This document shows positions 1-14,700 of a stretch of DNA of 64,000 nt, piece by piece (the first letter of the stretch is position 1; each line of letters opens with the position of its first letter). The translations under genes were made by a program, and so were the position numbers. Source of the stretch: Solenopsis invicta (Eukaryota; Arthropoda; Insecta; Hymenoptera; Formicidae); assembly GCF_016802725.1 (NCBI RefSeq), contig NC_052669.1, forward strand, positions 20,303,770 through 20,367,769, written 5' to 3'. The notes under the pieces are model-generated. The model was not told the origin of the DNA and ran no database searches. It saw only the letters and a program-made list of their open reading frames with translations.

Positions 1-3000
1 GCTATCAGAACACAGAGATGTTGGAGAAATTCGCAAAAAAGTTTTACTCAAAAATTTCGTACTTTGATTGATATAACTCTTTCGTTTTTCACTTTAACCA
101 TTTGATCCATAATGACAAAAGTTAGAACTATTCTCGGGGCTATCAGAACACAGAGTTATTAAAGAAATTCGCAAAAAAAATTGTACTCATAAATTTGGAA
201 ATTTGACTGATATAAGTCTTCCCTCTTTCACTTCAACAATTCGATACATCGTAATAAAAGTTACTACTCTTCCGTGGGCTATCAGAACACAGAGATATTG
301 GAGAAATTCGGAAAAAAACCAATTTTACTAAAAAATTTCGAACTTTGACTGATATAAACCTTTCGTCTGGCACTTTAGCGATTCGATCTATTATGATAAA
401 AGTTAGAACTCTTCTCGAGACTGTCAGAGCACAGAGATGTTGGAGAAATTCGCAAAAAAGTTTTTCTCAAAATTTCGTACTTTGACTGATATAACTTTTT
501 CGTCTTTCACTTTAGCGATTCGATCGATTATGATAAAAGTTAGAACTCTTCTGGGGGCTATAAAAACACAGAGATATTTGAGAAATTCGCAAAAAAGTTT
601 TACTCAAAATTTCGTACTTTGATTGATATAACTCTTTCGTTTTTCACTTTAACGATTTGATCCATAATGATAAAAGTTAGAACTCTTCTCGGGACTGTCA
701 GAGCACAGAGATATTTGAGAAATTTGCAAAAAAGTTTTACTCAAAAATTTCGTACTTTGATTGATATAACTCTTTCGTTTTTCACTTTAACGATTTGAAC
801 CATAATGATAAAAGTTAGAACTCTTCCCGGGGCTATCAGAACACAGAGATATTAAAGAAATTCGCAAAAAAAATTTTTACTCAAAAATTTCGAAATTTGA
901 CTGATATAAGTCTTCCCTTTTTCACTTCAACAATTCGATACATCGTTATAAAAGTTACAACTCTTCTGTGGGCTATCAGAACACAGAGATATTGGAGAAA
1001 TTCGGAAAAAAACCAAATTTACTCAAAAATTTCGAACTTTGACTGATATAAACCTTTCGTCTTGCCCTTTAGCGATTCGATCGATTATGATAAAAGTTAG
1101 AACTCTTCTGGGGGCTATAAAAACACAGAGATATTTGAGAAAGTCGCAAAGAAGTGTTACTCAAAATTTCGTACTTTGATTGATATAACTCTTTCGTTTT
1201 TCACTTTAACGATTTGATCCATAATGATAAAAGTTAGAACTCTTCTCGGGGCTATCAGAACACAGAGATATTAAAGAAATTCGCAAAAAAAATTTTACTC
1301 AAAAATTTCGAAATTTGACTGATATAAGTCTTCCCTTTTTCACTCCAACAATTCGATACATCGTGATAAAAGTTACAACTCTTTTGTGGGCTATCAGAAC
1401 ACAGAGGTATTGGAGAAATTCGGAAAAAAAACAATTATACTCAAAAATTTCGAACTTTGACTGATATAACTTTTTCGTCTGGCACTTTAGCGATTCGATC
1501 TATTATGATAAAAATTAGAACTCTTCTCGAGACTGTCAGAGAACAGAGATGTTGGTGAAATTCGCAAAAAAGTTTTTCACAAAATTTCGTACTTTGACTG
1601 ATATAACTTTTTCGTCTTTCACTTTAGCGATTCGATCGATTATGATAAAAGTTAGAACTCTTCTGGGGGCTATAAAAACACAGAGATATTTGAGAAATTA
1701 GCAAAAAAGTGTTACTCAAAATTTCGTACTTTGATTGATATAACTCTTTCGTTTTTCACTCTAACGATTTGAACCATAATGATAAAAGTTAGAACTCTTC
1801 TCGGGGCTATCAGAACACAGAGATATTAAAGAAATTCGCAAAAAAAATTTTACTCAAAAATTTCGAAATTTGACTGATATAAGTTTTCCCTTTTTCACTT
1901 CAACAATTCGATACATCGTGATAAAAGTTACAACTCTTCTGTGGGCTATCAGAACACAGAGATATTGGAGAAACTCGAAAAAAAACCAAATTTACTCAAA
2001 AATTTCGAACTTTGACTGATATAACCCTTTCGTCTTGCCCTTTAGCGATTCGATCTATTATGATAAATGTTAGAAATCTTTTCGGGGCTATCAGAACACA
2101 GAGATGTTGGAGAAATTCGCAAAAAAGTTTTACTCAAAAATTTCGTACTTTGATTGATATAAACCTTTCGTTTTTCATTTTAACGATTTGATCCGTAATG
2201 ACAAAAGTTAGAACTCTTCTCGGGGCTATCAGAACACAGAGATATTAAGGAAATTCGCAAAAAAAATTTTACTCCAAAATTTCGAAATTTGACTGATATA
2301 AGTCTTCCCTTTTTCACTTCAACGATTCGATACATCGTGATAAATGTTACAACTCTTCTGTGGGCTATCAGAACACAGAGATATTGGAGAAATTCGGAAA
2401 AAAACCAAATTTACTCAAAAATTTCGAACTTTGACTGATATAACTCTTTCGTCTTGCCCTTTAGCGATTCGATCTATTATGATAAATGTTAGAAATCTTT
2501 TCGGGGCTATCAGAACACAGAGATGTTGGAGAAATCTGCAAAAAAGTTTTACTCAAAAATTTCGTACTTTGATTGATATAAACCTTTCGTTTTTCATTTT
2601 AACGGTTTGATCCGTAATGACAAAAGTTAGAACTCTTCTCGGGGCTATCAGAACACAGAGATATTAAGGAAATTCGCAAAAAAAATTTTACTCAAAAATT
2701 TCGAAATTTGACTGATATAAGTCTTCCCTTTTTCACTTCAACGATTCGATACATCGTGATAAATGTTACAACTCTTCTGTGGGCTATCAGAACACAGAGA
2801 TATTGGAGAAATTCGGAAAAAAACCAAATTTACTCAAAAATTTCGAACTTTGACTGATATAACTCTTTCGTCTTGCCCTTTAGCGATTCGATCGATTATG
2901 ATAAAAGTTAGAACTCTTCTGGGGGCTATAAAAACACAGAGATATTTGAGAAATTCGCAAAGAAGTGTTACTCAAAATTTCGTACTTTGATTGATATAAC

Positions 3001-3479
3001 TCTTTCGTTTTTCACTTTAACGATTTGATCAATAATGATAAAAGTTAGAACTCTTCTCGGGGCTATCAGAACACAGAGATATTAAAGAAATTCGCAAAAA
3101 AAATTTAACTCAAAAATTTCGAAATTTGACTGATATAAGTCTTCCCTTTTTCACTTCAACAATTCGATACATCGTGATAAAAGTTACAACTCTTCTGTGG
3201 GCTATCAGAACACAGAGATATTGGAGAAATTCGGAAAAAAAACAAATTTACTCAAAAATTTCGAACTTTGACTGATATAACTCTTTCGTCTTGCCCTTTA
3301 GCGATACGATCGATTATGATAAAAGTTAGTACTCTTCTGGGGGCTATAAAAACACAGAGATATTTGAGAAATTCGCAAAGAAGTGTTACTCAAAATTTCG
3401 TACTTTGATTGATATAACTCTTTCGTTTTTCACTTTAACGATTTGATCCATAATGATAAAAGTTAGAACTCTTCTCGGG

Positions 3480-4034
3480 GCTATCAGAACACAGAGATAT
3501 TAAAGAAATTCGCAAAAAAAATTTTACTCAAAAATTTCGAAATTTGACTGATGTAAGTCTTCCCTTTTTCACTTCAACAATTCGATACATCGTGATAAAA
3601 GTTACAACTCTTTTGTGGGCTATCAGAACACAGAGATATTGGAGAAATTCGGAAAAAAAACAATTATACTCAAAAATTTCGAACTTTGACTGATATAACT
3701 TTTTCGTCTGGCACTTTAGCGATTCGATCTATTATGATAAAAATTAGAACTCTTCTCGAGACTGTCAGAGAACAGAGATGTTGGAGAAATTCGCAAAAAA
3801 GTTTTTCTCAAAATTTCGTACTTTGACTGATATAACTTTTTCGTCTTTCACTTTAGCGATTCGATCGATTATGATAAAAGTTAGAACTCTTTTGGGGGCT
3901 ATAAAAACACAGAGATATTTGAGAAATTCGCAAAAAAGTGTTACTCAAAATTTCGTACTTTGATTGATATAACTCTTTCGTTTTTCACTTTAACGATTTG
4001 ATCCATAATGATAAAAGTTAGAACTCTTCTCGGG
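3480..4034 (+). repeat. Tetramer HOR unit C-A2-D-E (555 bp), example copy
   Basis: Four monomers with boundaries at 3480 (C, 139 bp), 3619 (A2, 142 bp), 3761 (D, 137 bp, starting ACTGTCAGAGAACAGAG) and 3898 (E, 137 bp, starting GCTATAAAAACACAG). The same unit recurs throughout, for example ending near 7090, 9320, 14180, 23090 and 25310. It occurs in direct 554-555 bp succession at about 18.5-19.8 kb and 34.3-35.6 kb. The 61-aa ORF that recurs in the array lies across D and E and is a product of this unit. Confidence 0.9.
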
Positions 4035-4453
4035 GCTATCAGAACACAGAGATATTAAAGAAATTCGCAAAAAAAATTTTACTCAAATATTTCGAAATTT
4101 GACTGATATAAGTCTTCCCTTTTTCATTTCAACAATTCGATACATCGTGATAAAAGTTACAACTCTTCTGTGGGCTATCAGAACACAGAGATATTGGAGA
4201 AATTCGGAAAAAAACCAAATTTACTCAAAAATTTCGAACTTTGACTGATATAACTCTTTCGTCTTGCCTTTTAGCGATTCGATCTATTATGATAAATGTT
4301 AGAAATCTTTTCGGGGCTATCAGAACACAGAGATGTTGGAGAAATTCGCAAAAAAGTTTTACTCAAAAATTTCGTACTTTGATTGATATAAATCTTTCGT
4401 TTTTCATTTTAACGATTTGATCCATAATGACAAAAGTTAGAACTCTTCTCGGG

Positions 4454-4872
4454 GCTATCAGAACACAGAGATATTAAGGAAATTCGCAAAAAAAATTTTA
4501 CTCAAAAATTTCGAAATTTGACTGATATAAGTCTTCCCTTTTTCACTTCAACGATTCGATACATCGTGATAAATGTTACAACTCTTCTGTGGGCTATCAG
4601 AACACAGAGATATTGGAGAAATTCGGAAAAAAACCAAATTTACTCAAAAATTTCGAACTTTGACTGATATAACTCTTTCGTCTTGCCCTTTAGCGATTCG
4701 ATCTATTATGATAAATGTTAGAAATCTTTTCGGGGCTATCAGAACACAGAGATGTTGGAGAAATTCGCAAAAAAGTTTTACTCAAAAATTTCGTACTTTG
4801 ATTGATATAACTCTTTCGATTTTCACTTTAACCATTTGATCCATAATGACAAAAGTTAGAACTATTCTCGGG
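4454..4872 (+). repeat. Trimer HOR unit C-A-B (419 bp), example copy
   Basis: Monomer boundaries are at 4454 (C, 139 bp), 4593 (A, 142 bp, with CTTGCCCTTTAGCG and AAATGTTAGAAATCTTTTC) and 4735 (B, 138 bp, GATGTTGGAGAAATTCGC). The recurrent 88-aa ORF runs from the end of C through A into B. It stays open because this B/A junction happens to be 138 bp (46 codons) from the equivalent point in the previous monomer. Confidence 0.88.
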
Positions 4873-5290
4873 GCTATCAGAACACAGAGTTATTAAAGAA
4901 ATTCGCAAAAAAAATTGTACTCATAAATTTGGAAATTAGACTGATATAAATCTTCCCTCTTCCACTTCAACAATTCGATACATCGTAATAAAAGTTACGA
5001 CTCTTCCGTGGGCTATCAGAACACAGAGATATTGGAGAAATTCGGAAAAAAACCAAATTTACTCAAAAATTTCGAACTTTGACTGATATAACTCTTTCGT
5101 CTTGCCCTTTAGCGATTCGATCGATTATGATAAAAGTTAGAACTCTTCTGGGGGCTATAAAAACACAGAGATATTTGAGAAATTCGCAAAGAAGTGTTAC
5201 TCAAAATTTCGTACTTTGATTGATATAACTCTTTCGTTTTTCACTTTAACGATTTGATCAATAATGATAAAAGTTAGAACTCTTCTCGGG

Positions 5291-5708
5291 GCTATCAGAA
5301 CACAGAGATATTAAAGAAATTCGCAAAAAAAATTTTACTCAAAAATTTCGAAATTTGACTGATATAAGTCTTCCCTTTTTCACTTCAACAATTCGATACA
5401 TAGTGATAAAAGTTACAACTCTTCTGTGGGCTATCAGAACACAGAGATATTGGAGAAATTCGGAAAAAAAACAAATTTACTCAAAAATTTCGAACTTTGA
5501 CTGATATAACTCTTTCGTCTTGCCCTTTAGCGATACGATCGATTATGATAAAAGTTAGAACTCTTCTGGGGGCTATAAAAACACAGAGATATTTGAGAAA
5601 TTCGCAAAGAAGTGTTACTCAAAATTTCGTACTTTGATTGATATAACTCTTTCGTTTTTCACTTTAACGATTTGATCCATAATGATAAAAGTTAGAACTC
5701 TTCTCGGG
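5291..5708 (+). repeat. Trimer HOR unit C-A3-E (418 bp), example copy with chimeric A3
   Basis: Boundaries are at 5291 (C), 5430 (A3, 142 bp) and 5572 (E, 137 bp). A3 has the 5' two thirds of class A (CGGAAAAAAAC, CTTGCCCTTTAGCG). Its last third matches class D (ATCGATTATGATAAAAGTTAGAACTCTTCTGGGGG), and it joins directly to E as D normally does. It looks like the tetramer C-A-D-E after an unequal exchange between A and D that removed one monomer. Confidence 0.82.
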
Positions 5709-8700
5709 GCTATCAGAACACAGAGATATTAAGGAAATTCGCAAAAAAATTTTACTCAAAAATTTCGAAATTTGACTGATATAAGTCTTCCCTTTTTCAC
5801 TTCAACGATTCGATACATCGTGATAAATGTTACAACTCTTCTGTGGGCTATCAGAACACAGAGATATTGGAGAAATTCGGAAAAAAACCAAATTTACTCA
5901 AAAATTTCGAACTTTGACTGATATAACTCTTTCGTCTTGCCCTTTAGCGATTCGATCTATTATGATAAATGTTAGAAATCTTTTCGGGGCTATCAGAACA
6001 CAGAGATGTTGGAGAAATTCGCAAAAAAGTTTTACTCAAAAATTTCGTACTTTGATTGATATAACTCTTTCGATTTTCACTTTAACCATTTGATCCATAA
6101 TGACAAAAGTTAGAACTATTCTCGGGGCTATCAGAACACAGAGTTATTAAAGAAATTCGCAAAAAAAATTGTACTCATAAATTTGGAAATTAGACTGATA
6201 TAAATCTTCCCTCTTCCACTTCAACAATTCGATACATCGTAATAAAAGTTACGACTCTTCCGTGGGCTATCAGAACACAGAGATATTGGAGAAATTCGGA
6301 AAAAAACCAAATTTACTCAAAAATTTCGAACTTTGACTGATATAACTCTTTCGTCTTGCCCTTTAGCGATTCGATCGATTATGATAAAAGTTAGAACTCT
6401 TCTGGGGGCTATAAAAACACAGAGATATTTGAGAAATTCGCAAAGAAGTGTTACTCAAAATTTCGTACTTTGATTGATATAACTCTTTCGTTTTTCACTT
6501 TAACGATTTGATCAATAATGATAAAAGTTAGAACTCTTCTCGGGGCTATCAGAACACATAGATATTAAAGAAATTCGCAAAAAAAATTTTACTCAAAAAT
6601 TTCGAAATTTGACTGATATAAGTCTTCCCTTTTTCACTTCAACAATTCGATACATCGTGATAAAAGTTACAACTCTTTTGTGGGCTATCAGAACACAGAG
6701 ATATTGGAGAAATTCGGAAAAAAAACAATTATACTCAAAAATTTCGAACTTTGACTGATATAACTTTTTCGTCTGGCACTTTAGCGATTCGATCTATTAT
6801 GATAAAAATTAGAACTCTTCTCGAGACTGTCAGAGAACAGAGATGTTGGAGAAATTCGCAAAAAAGTTTTTCTCAAAATTTCGTACTTTGACTGATATAA
6901 CTTTTTCGTCTTTCACTTTAGCGATTCGATCGATTATGATAAAAGTTAGAACTCTTCTGGGGGCTATAAAAACACAGAGATATTTGAGAAATTCGCAAAA
7001 AAGTGTTACTCAAAATTTCGTACTTTGATTGATATAACTCTTTCGTTTTTCACTTTAACGATTTGATCCATAATGATAAAAGTTAGAACTCTTCTCGGGG
7101 CTATCAGAACACAGAGATATTAAAGAAATTCGCAAAAAAAATTTTACTCAAAAATTTCGAAATTTGACTGATATAAGTCTTCCCTTTTTCATTTCAACAA
7201 TTCGATACATCGTGATAAAAGTTACAACTCTTCTGTGGGCTATCAGAACACAGAGATATTGGAGAAATTCGGAAAAAAACCAAATTTACTCAAAAATTTC
7301 GAACTTTGACTGATATAACTCTTTCGTCTTGCCTTTTAGCGATTCGATCTATTATGATAAATGTTAGAAATCTTTTCGGGGCTATCAGAACACAGAGATG
7401 TTGGAGAAATTCGCAAAAAAGTTTTACTCAAAAATTTCGTACTTTGATTGATATAAATCTTTCGTTTTTCATTTTAACGATTTGATCCATAATGACAAAA
7501 GTTAGAACTCTTCTCGGGGCTATCAGAACACAGAGATATTAAGGAAATTCGCAAAAAAAATTTTACTCAAAAATTTCGAAATTTGACTGATATAAGTCTT
7601 CCCTCTTTCACTTCAACGATTCGATACATCGTGATAAATGTTACAACTCTTCTGTGGGCTATCAGAACACAGAGATATTGGAGAAATTCGGAAAAAAACC
7701 AAATTTACTCAAAAATTTCGAACTTTGACTGATATAACTCTTTCGTCTTGCCCTTTAGCGATTCGATCTATTATGATAAATGTTAGAAATCTTTTCGGGG
7801 CTATCAGAACACAGAGATGTTGGAGAAATTCGCAAAAAAGTTTTACTCAAAAATTTCGTACTTTGATTGATATAACTCTTTCGATTTTCACTTTAACCAT
7901 TTGATCCATAATGACAAAAGTTAGAACTATTCTCGGGGCTATCAGAACACAGAGATATTAAAGAAATTCGCAAAAAAAATTGTACTCATAAATTTGGAAA
8001 TTAGACTGATATAAATCTTCCCTCTTCCACTTCAACAATTCGATACATCGTAATAAAAGTTACGACTCTTCCGTGGGCTATCAGAACACAGAGATATTGG
8101 AGAAATTCGGAAAAAAACCAAATTTACTCAAAAATTTCGAACTTTGACTGATATAACTCTTTCGTCTTGCCCTTTAGCGATTCGATCGATTATGATAAAA
8201 GTTAGAACTCTTCTGGGGGCTATAAAAACACAGAGATATTTGAGAAATTCGCAAAGAAGTGTTACTCAAAATTTCGTACTTTGATTGATATAACTCTTTC
8301 GTTTTTCACTTTAACGATTTGATCAATAATGATAAAAGTTAGAACTCTTCTCGGGGCTATCAGAACACAGAGATATTAAAGAAATTCGCAAAAAAAATTT
8401 TACTCAAAAATTTCGAAATTTGACTGATATAAGTCTTCCCTTTTTCACTTCAACAATTCGATACATAGTGATAAAAGTTACAACTCTTCTGTGGGCTATC
8501 AGAACACAGAGATATTGGAGAAATTCGGAAAAATAACAAATTTACTCAAAAATTTCGAACTTTGACTGATATAACTCTTTCGTCTTGCCCTTTAGCGATA
8601 CGATCGATTATGATAAAAGTTAGAACTCTTCTGGGGGCTATAAAAACACAGAGATATTTGAGAAATTCGCAAAGAAGTGTTACTCAAAATTTCGTACTTT

Positions 8701-11700
8701 GATTGATATAACTCTTTCGTTTTTCACTTTAACGATTTGATCCATAATGATAAAAGTTAGAACTCTTCTCGGGGCTATCAGAACACAGAGATATTAAAGA
8801 AATTCGCAAAAAAAATTTTACTCAAAAATTTCGAAATTTGACTGATGTAAGTCTTCCCTTTTTCACTTCAACAATTCGATACATCGTGATAAAAGTTACA
8901 ACTCTTTTGTGGGCTTTCAGAACACAGAGATATTGGAGAAATTCGGAAAAAAAACAATTATACTCAAAAATTTCGAACTTTGACTGATATAACTTTTTCG
9001 TCTGGCACTTTAGCGATTCGATCTATTATGATAAAAATTAGAACTCTTCTCGAGACTGTCAGAGAACAGAGATGTTGGAGAAATTCGCAAAAAAGTTTTT
9101 CTCAAAATTTCGTACTTTGACTGATATAACTTTTTCGTCTTTCACTTTAGCGATTCGATCGATTATGATAAAAGTTAGAACTCTTCTGGGGGCTATAAAA
9201 ACACAGAGATATTTGAGAAATTCGCAAAAAAGTGTTACTCAAAATTTCGTACTTTGATTGATATAACTCTTTCGTTTTTCACTTTAACGATTTGATCCAT
9301 AATGATAAAAGTTAGAACTCTTCTCGGGGCTATCAGAACACAGAGATATTAAAGAAATTCGCAAAAAAAATTTTACTCAAAAATTTCGAAATTTGACTGA
9401 TATAAGTCTTCCCTTTTTCACTTCAACAATTCGATACATCGTGATAAAAGTTACAACTCTTCTGTGGGCTATCAGAACACAGAGATATTGGAGAAATTCG
9501 GAAAAAAACCAAATTTACTCAAAAATTTCGAACTTTGACTGATATAACCCTTTCGTCTTGCCTTTTAGCGATTCGATCTATTATGATAAATGTTAGAAAT
9601 CTTTTCGGGGCTATCAGAACACAGAGATGTTGTAGAAATTCGCAAAAAAGTTTTACTCAAAAATTTCGTACTTTGATTGATATAAATCTTTCGTTTTTCA
9701 TTTTAACGATTTGATCCATAATGACAAAAGTTAGAACTCTTCTCGGGGCTATCAGAACACAGAGATATTAAGGAAATTCGCAAAAAAAATTTTACTCCAA
9801 AATTTCGAAATTTGACTGATATAAGTCTTCCCTTTTTCACTTCAACGATTCGATACATCGTGATAAATGTTACAACTCTTCTGTGGGCTATCAGAACACA
9901 GAGATATTGGAGAAATTCGGAAAAAAACCAAATTTACTCAAAAATTTCGAACTTTGACTGATATAACTCTTTCGTCTTGCCCTTTAGCGATTCGATCTAT
10001 TATGATAAATGTTAGAAATCTTTTCGGGGCTATCAGAACACAGAGATGTTGGAGAAATTCGCAAAAAAGTTTTACTCAAAGATTTCGTACTTTGATTGAT
10101 ATAACTCTTTCGTTTTTCACTTTAACCATTTGATCCATAATGACAAAAGTTAGAAATATTCTCGGGGCTATCAGAACACAGAGTTATTAAAGAAATTCGC
10201 AAAAAAAATTGTACTCATAAATTTGGAAATTAGACTGATATAAATCTTCCCTCTTCCACTTCAACAATTCGATACATCCTAATAAAAGTTACGACTCTTC
10301 CGTGGGCTATCAGAACACAGAGATATTGGAGAAATTCGGAAAAAAACCAATTTTATTAAAAAATTTCGAACTTTGACTGATATAACCCTTTCGTCTGGCA
10401 CTTTAGCGATTCGATCTATTATGATAAAAGTTAGAACTCTTCTCGAGACTGTCAGAGCACAGAGATGTTGGAGAAATTCGCAAAAAAGTTTTTCTCAAAA
10501 TTTCGTACTTTGACTGATATAACTTTTTCGTCTTTCACTTTAGCGATTCGATCGATTATGATAAAAGTTAGAACTCTTCTGGGGGCTATAAAAACACAGA
10601 GATATTTGAGAAATTCGCAAAGAAGTGTTACTCAAAATTTCGTACTTTGATTGATATAACTCTTTCGTTTTTCACTTTAACGATTTGATCCATAATGATA
10701 AAAGTTAGAACTCTTCTCGGGGCTATCAGAACACAGAGATATTAAAGAAATTCGCAAAAAAAATTTTACTCAAAAATTTCGAAATTTGACTGATATAAGT
10801 CTTCCCTTTTTCACTTCAACAATTCGATACATCGTGATTAAAGTTACAACTCTTCTGTGGGCTATCAGAACACAGAGATATTGGAGAAATTCGGAAAAAA
10901 ACCAAATTTACTCAAAAATTTCGAACTTTGACTGATATAACTCTTTCGTCTTGCCCTTTAGCGATTCGATCTAGTATGATAAATGTTAGAAATCTTTTTG
11001 GGGCTATCAGAACACAGAGATGTTGGAGAAATTCGCAAAAAAGTTTTACTCAAAAATTTCGTACTTTGATTGATATAACTCTTTCGTTTTTCACTTTAAC
11101 CATTTGATCCATAATGACAAAAGTTAGAACTATTCTCGGGGCTATCAGAACACAGAGTTATTAAAGAAATTCGCAAAAAAAATTGTACTCATAAATTTGG
11201 AAATTTGACTGATATAAGTCTTCCCTCTTTCACTTCAACAATTCGATACATCGTAATAAAAGTTACTACTCTTCCGTGGGCTATCAGAACACAGAGATAT
11301 TGGAGAAATTCGGAAAAAAACCAATTTTACTAAAAAATTTCGAACTTTGACTGATATAACCCTTTCGTCTGGCACTTTAGCGATTCGATCTATTATGATA
11401 AAAGTTAGAACTCTTCTCGAGACTGTCAGAGCACAGAGATGTTGGAGAAATTCGCAAAAAAGTTTTTCTCAAAATTTCGTACTTTGACTGATATAACTTT
11501 TTCGTCTTTCACTTTAGCGATTCGATCGATTATGATAAAAGTTAGAACTCTTCTGGGGGCTATAAAAACACAGAGATATTTGAGAAATTCGCAAAAAAGT
11601 GTTACTCAAAATTTCGTACTTTGATTGATATAACTCTTTCGTTTTTCACTTTAACGATTTGATCCATAATGATAAAAGTTAGAACTCTTCTCGGGGCTAT

Positions 11701-14700
11701 CAGAACACAGAGATATTAAAGAAATGCGCAAAAAAAATTTTACTCAAAAATTTCGAAATTTGACTTATATAAGTCTTCCCTTTTTCACTTCAACAATTCG
11801 ATACATCGTGATAAAAGTTACAACTCTTCTGTGGGCTATCAGAACACAGATATATTGGAGAAATTCGGAAAAAAACCAAATTGACTCAAAAATTTCGAAC
11901 TTTGACTGATATAACTCTTTCGTATTGCCTTTTAGCGATTCGATCTATTATGATAAATGTTAGAAATATTTTCGGGGCTATCAGAACACAGAGATGTTGG
12001 AGAAATTCGCAAAAAAGTTTTACTCAAAAATTTCGTACTTTGATTGATATAAACCTTTCGTTTTTCACTTTAACGATTTGATCCATATTGATAAAAGTTA
12101 GAACTCTTCTCGGGGCTATCAGAACACAGAGATATTGGAGAAATTCGGTAAAAACCAAATTTACTCAAAAATTTCGAACTTTGACTGATATAATTCTTTC
12201 GTCTTGCCCTATAGCGATTCGATCTATTATGATAAATGTTAGAAATCTTTTCGGGGCTATCAGAACACAGAGATGTTGGAGAAATTCGCAAAAAAGTTTT
12301 ACTCAAAAATTTCGTACTTTGATTGATATAACTCTTTCGTTTTTCACTTTAACGATTTGATCCATAATGACAAAAGTTAGAACTCTTCTCGGGGCTATCA
12401 GAACACAGAGATATTAAAGAAATTCGCAAAAAAAATTGTACTCATAAATTTGGAAATTTGACTGATATAAGTCTTCCCTTTTTCACTTCAACAATTCGAT
12501 ACATCGTGATAAAAGTTACAACTCTTCTGTGGGCTATCAGAACACAGAGATATTGGAGAAATTCGGAAAAAAACCAAATTTACTCAAAAATTTCGAACTT
12601 TGACTGATATAACTCTTTCGTCTTGCCTTTTAGCGATTCGATCTATTATGATAAATGTTAGAAATCTTTTCGGGGCTATCAGAACTCAGAGATGTTGGAG
12701 AAATTCGCAAAAAAGTTTTACTCAAAAATTTCGTACTTTGATTGATATAACTCTTTCGTTTTTCACTTTAACCATTTGATCCATAATGACAAAAGTTAGA
12801 ACTATTCTCGGGGCTATCAGAACACAGAGTTATTAAAGAAATTCGAAAAAAAAATTGTACTCATAAATTTGGAAATTAGACTGATATAAATCTTCCCTCT
12901 TCCACTTCAACAATTCGATACATCGTAATAAAAGTTACGACTCTTCCGTGGGCTATCAGAACACAGAGATATTGGAGAAAATCGGAAAAAAACCAAATTT
13001 ACTCAAAAATTTCGAACTTTGACTGATATAACTCTTTCGTCTTGCCCTTTAGCGATTCGATCGATTATGATAAAAGTTAGAACTCTTCTGGGGGCTATAA
13101 AAACACAGAGATATTTGAGAAATTCGCAAAGAAGTGTTACTCAAAATTTCGTACTTTGATTGATATAACTCTTTCGTTTTTCACTTTAACGATTTGATCA
13201 ATAATGATAAAAGTTAGAACTCTTCTCGGGGCTATCAGAACACAGAGATATTAAAGAAATTCGCAAAAAAAATTTTACTCAAAAATTTCGAAATTTGACT
13301 GATATAAGTATTCCCTTTTTCACTTCAACAATTCGATACATCGTGATAAAAGTTACAACTCTTCTGTGGGCTATCAGAACACAGAGATATTGGAGAAATT
13401 CGGAAAAATAACAAATTTACTCAAAAATTTCGAACTTTGACTGATATAACTCTTTCGTCTTGCCCTTTAGCGATACGATCGATTATGATAAAAGTTAGAA
13501 CTCTTCTGGGGGCTATAAAAACACAGAGATATTTGAGAAATTCGCAAAGAAGTGTTACTCAAAATTTCGTACTTTGATTGATATAACTCTTTCGTTTTTC
13601 ACTTTAACGATTTGATCCATAATGATAAAAGTTAGAACTCTTCTCGGGGCTATCAGAACACAGAGATATTAAAGAAATTCGCAAAAAAAATTTTACTCAA
13701 AAATTTCGAAATTTGACTGATGTAAGTCTTCCCTTTTTCACTTCAACAATTCGATACATCGTGATAAAAGTTACAACTCTTTTGTGGGCTTTCAGAACAC
13801 AGAGATATTGGAGAAATTCGGAAAAAAAACAATTATACTCAAAAATTTCGAACTTTGACTGATATAACTTTTTCGTCTGGCACTTTAGCGATTCGATCTA
13901 TTATGATAAAAATTAGAACTCTTCTCGAGACTGTCAGAGAACAGAGATGTTGGAGAAATTCGCAAAAAAGTTTTTCTCAAAATTTCGTACTTTGACTGAT
14001 ATAACTTTTTCGTCTTTCACTTTAGCGATTCGATCGATTATGATAAAAGTTAGAACTCTTCTGTGGGCTATAAAAATACAGAGATATTTGAGAAATTCGC
14101 AAAAAAGTGTTACTCAAAATTTCGTACTTTGATTGATATAACTCTTTCGTTTTTCACTTTAACGATTTGATCCATAATGATAAAAGTTAGAACTCTTCTC
14201 GGGGCTATCAGAACACAGAGATATTAAAGAAATTCGCAAAAAAAATTTTACTCATAAATTTGGAAATTTGACTGATATAAGTCTTCCCTCTTTCACTTCA
14301 ACAATTCGATACATCGTAATAAAAGTTACTACTCTTCCGTGGGCTATCAGAACACAGAGATATTGGAGAAATTCGGAAAAAAACCAAATTTACTCAAAAA
14401 TTTCGAACTTTGACTGATATAACTCTTTCGTCTTGCCCTTTAGCGATTCGATCTATTATGATAAATGTTAGAAATCTTTTCGGGGCTATCAGAACACAGA
14501 GATGTTGGAGAAATTCGCAAAAAAGTTTTACTCAAAAATTTCGTACTTTGATTGATATAAACCTTTCGTTTTTCATTTTAACGATTTGATCCGTAATGAC
14601 AAAAGTTAGAACTCTTCTCGGGGCTATCAGAACACAGAGATATTAAGGAAATTCGCAAAAAAAATTTTACTCAAAAATTTCGAAATTTGACTGATATAAG

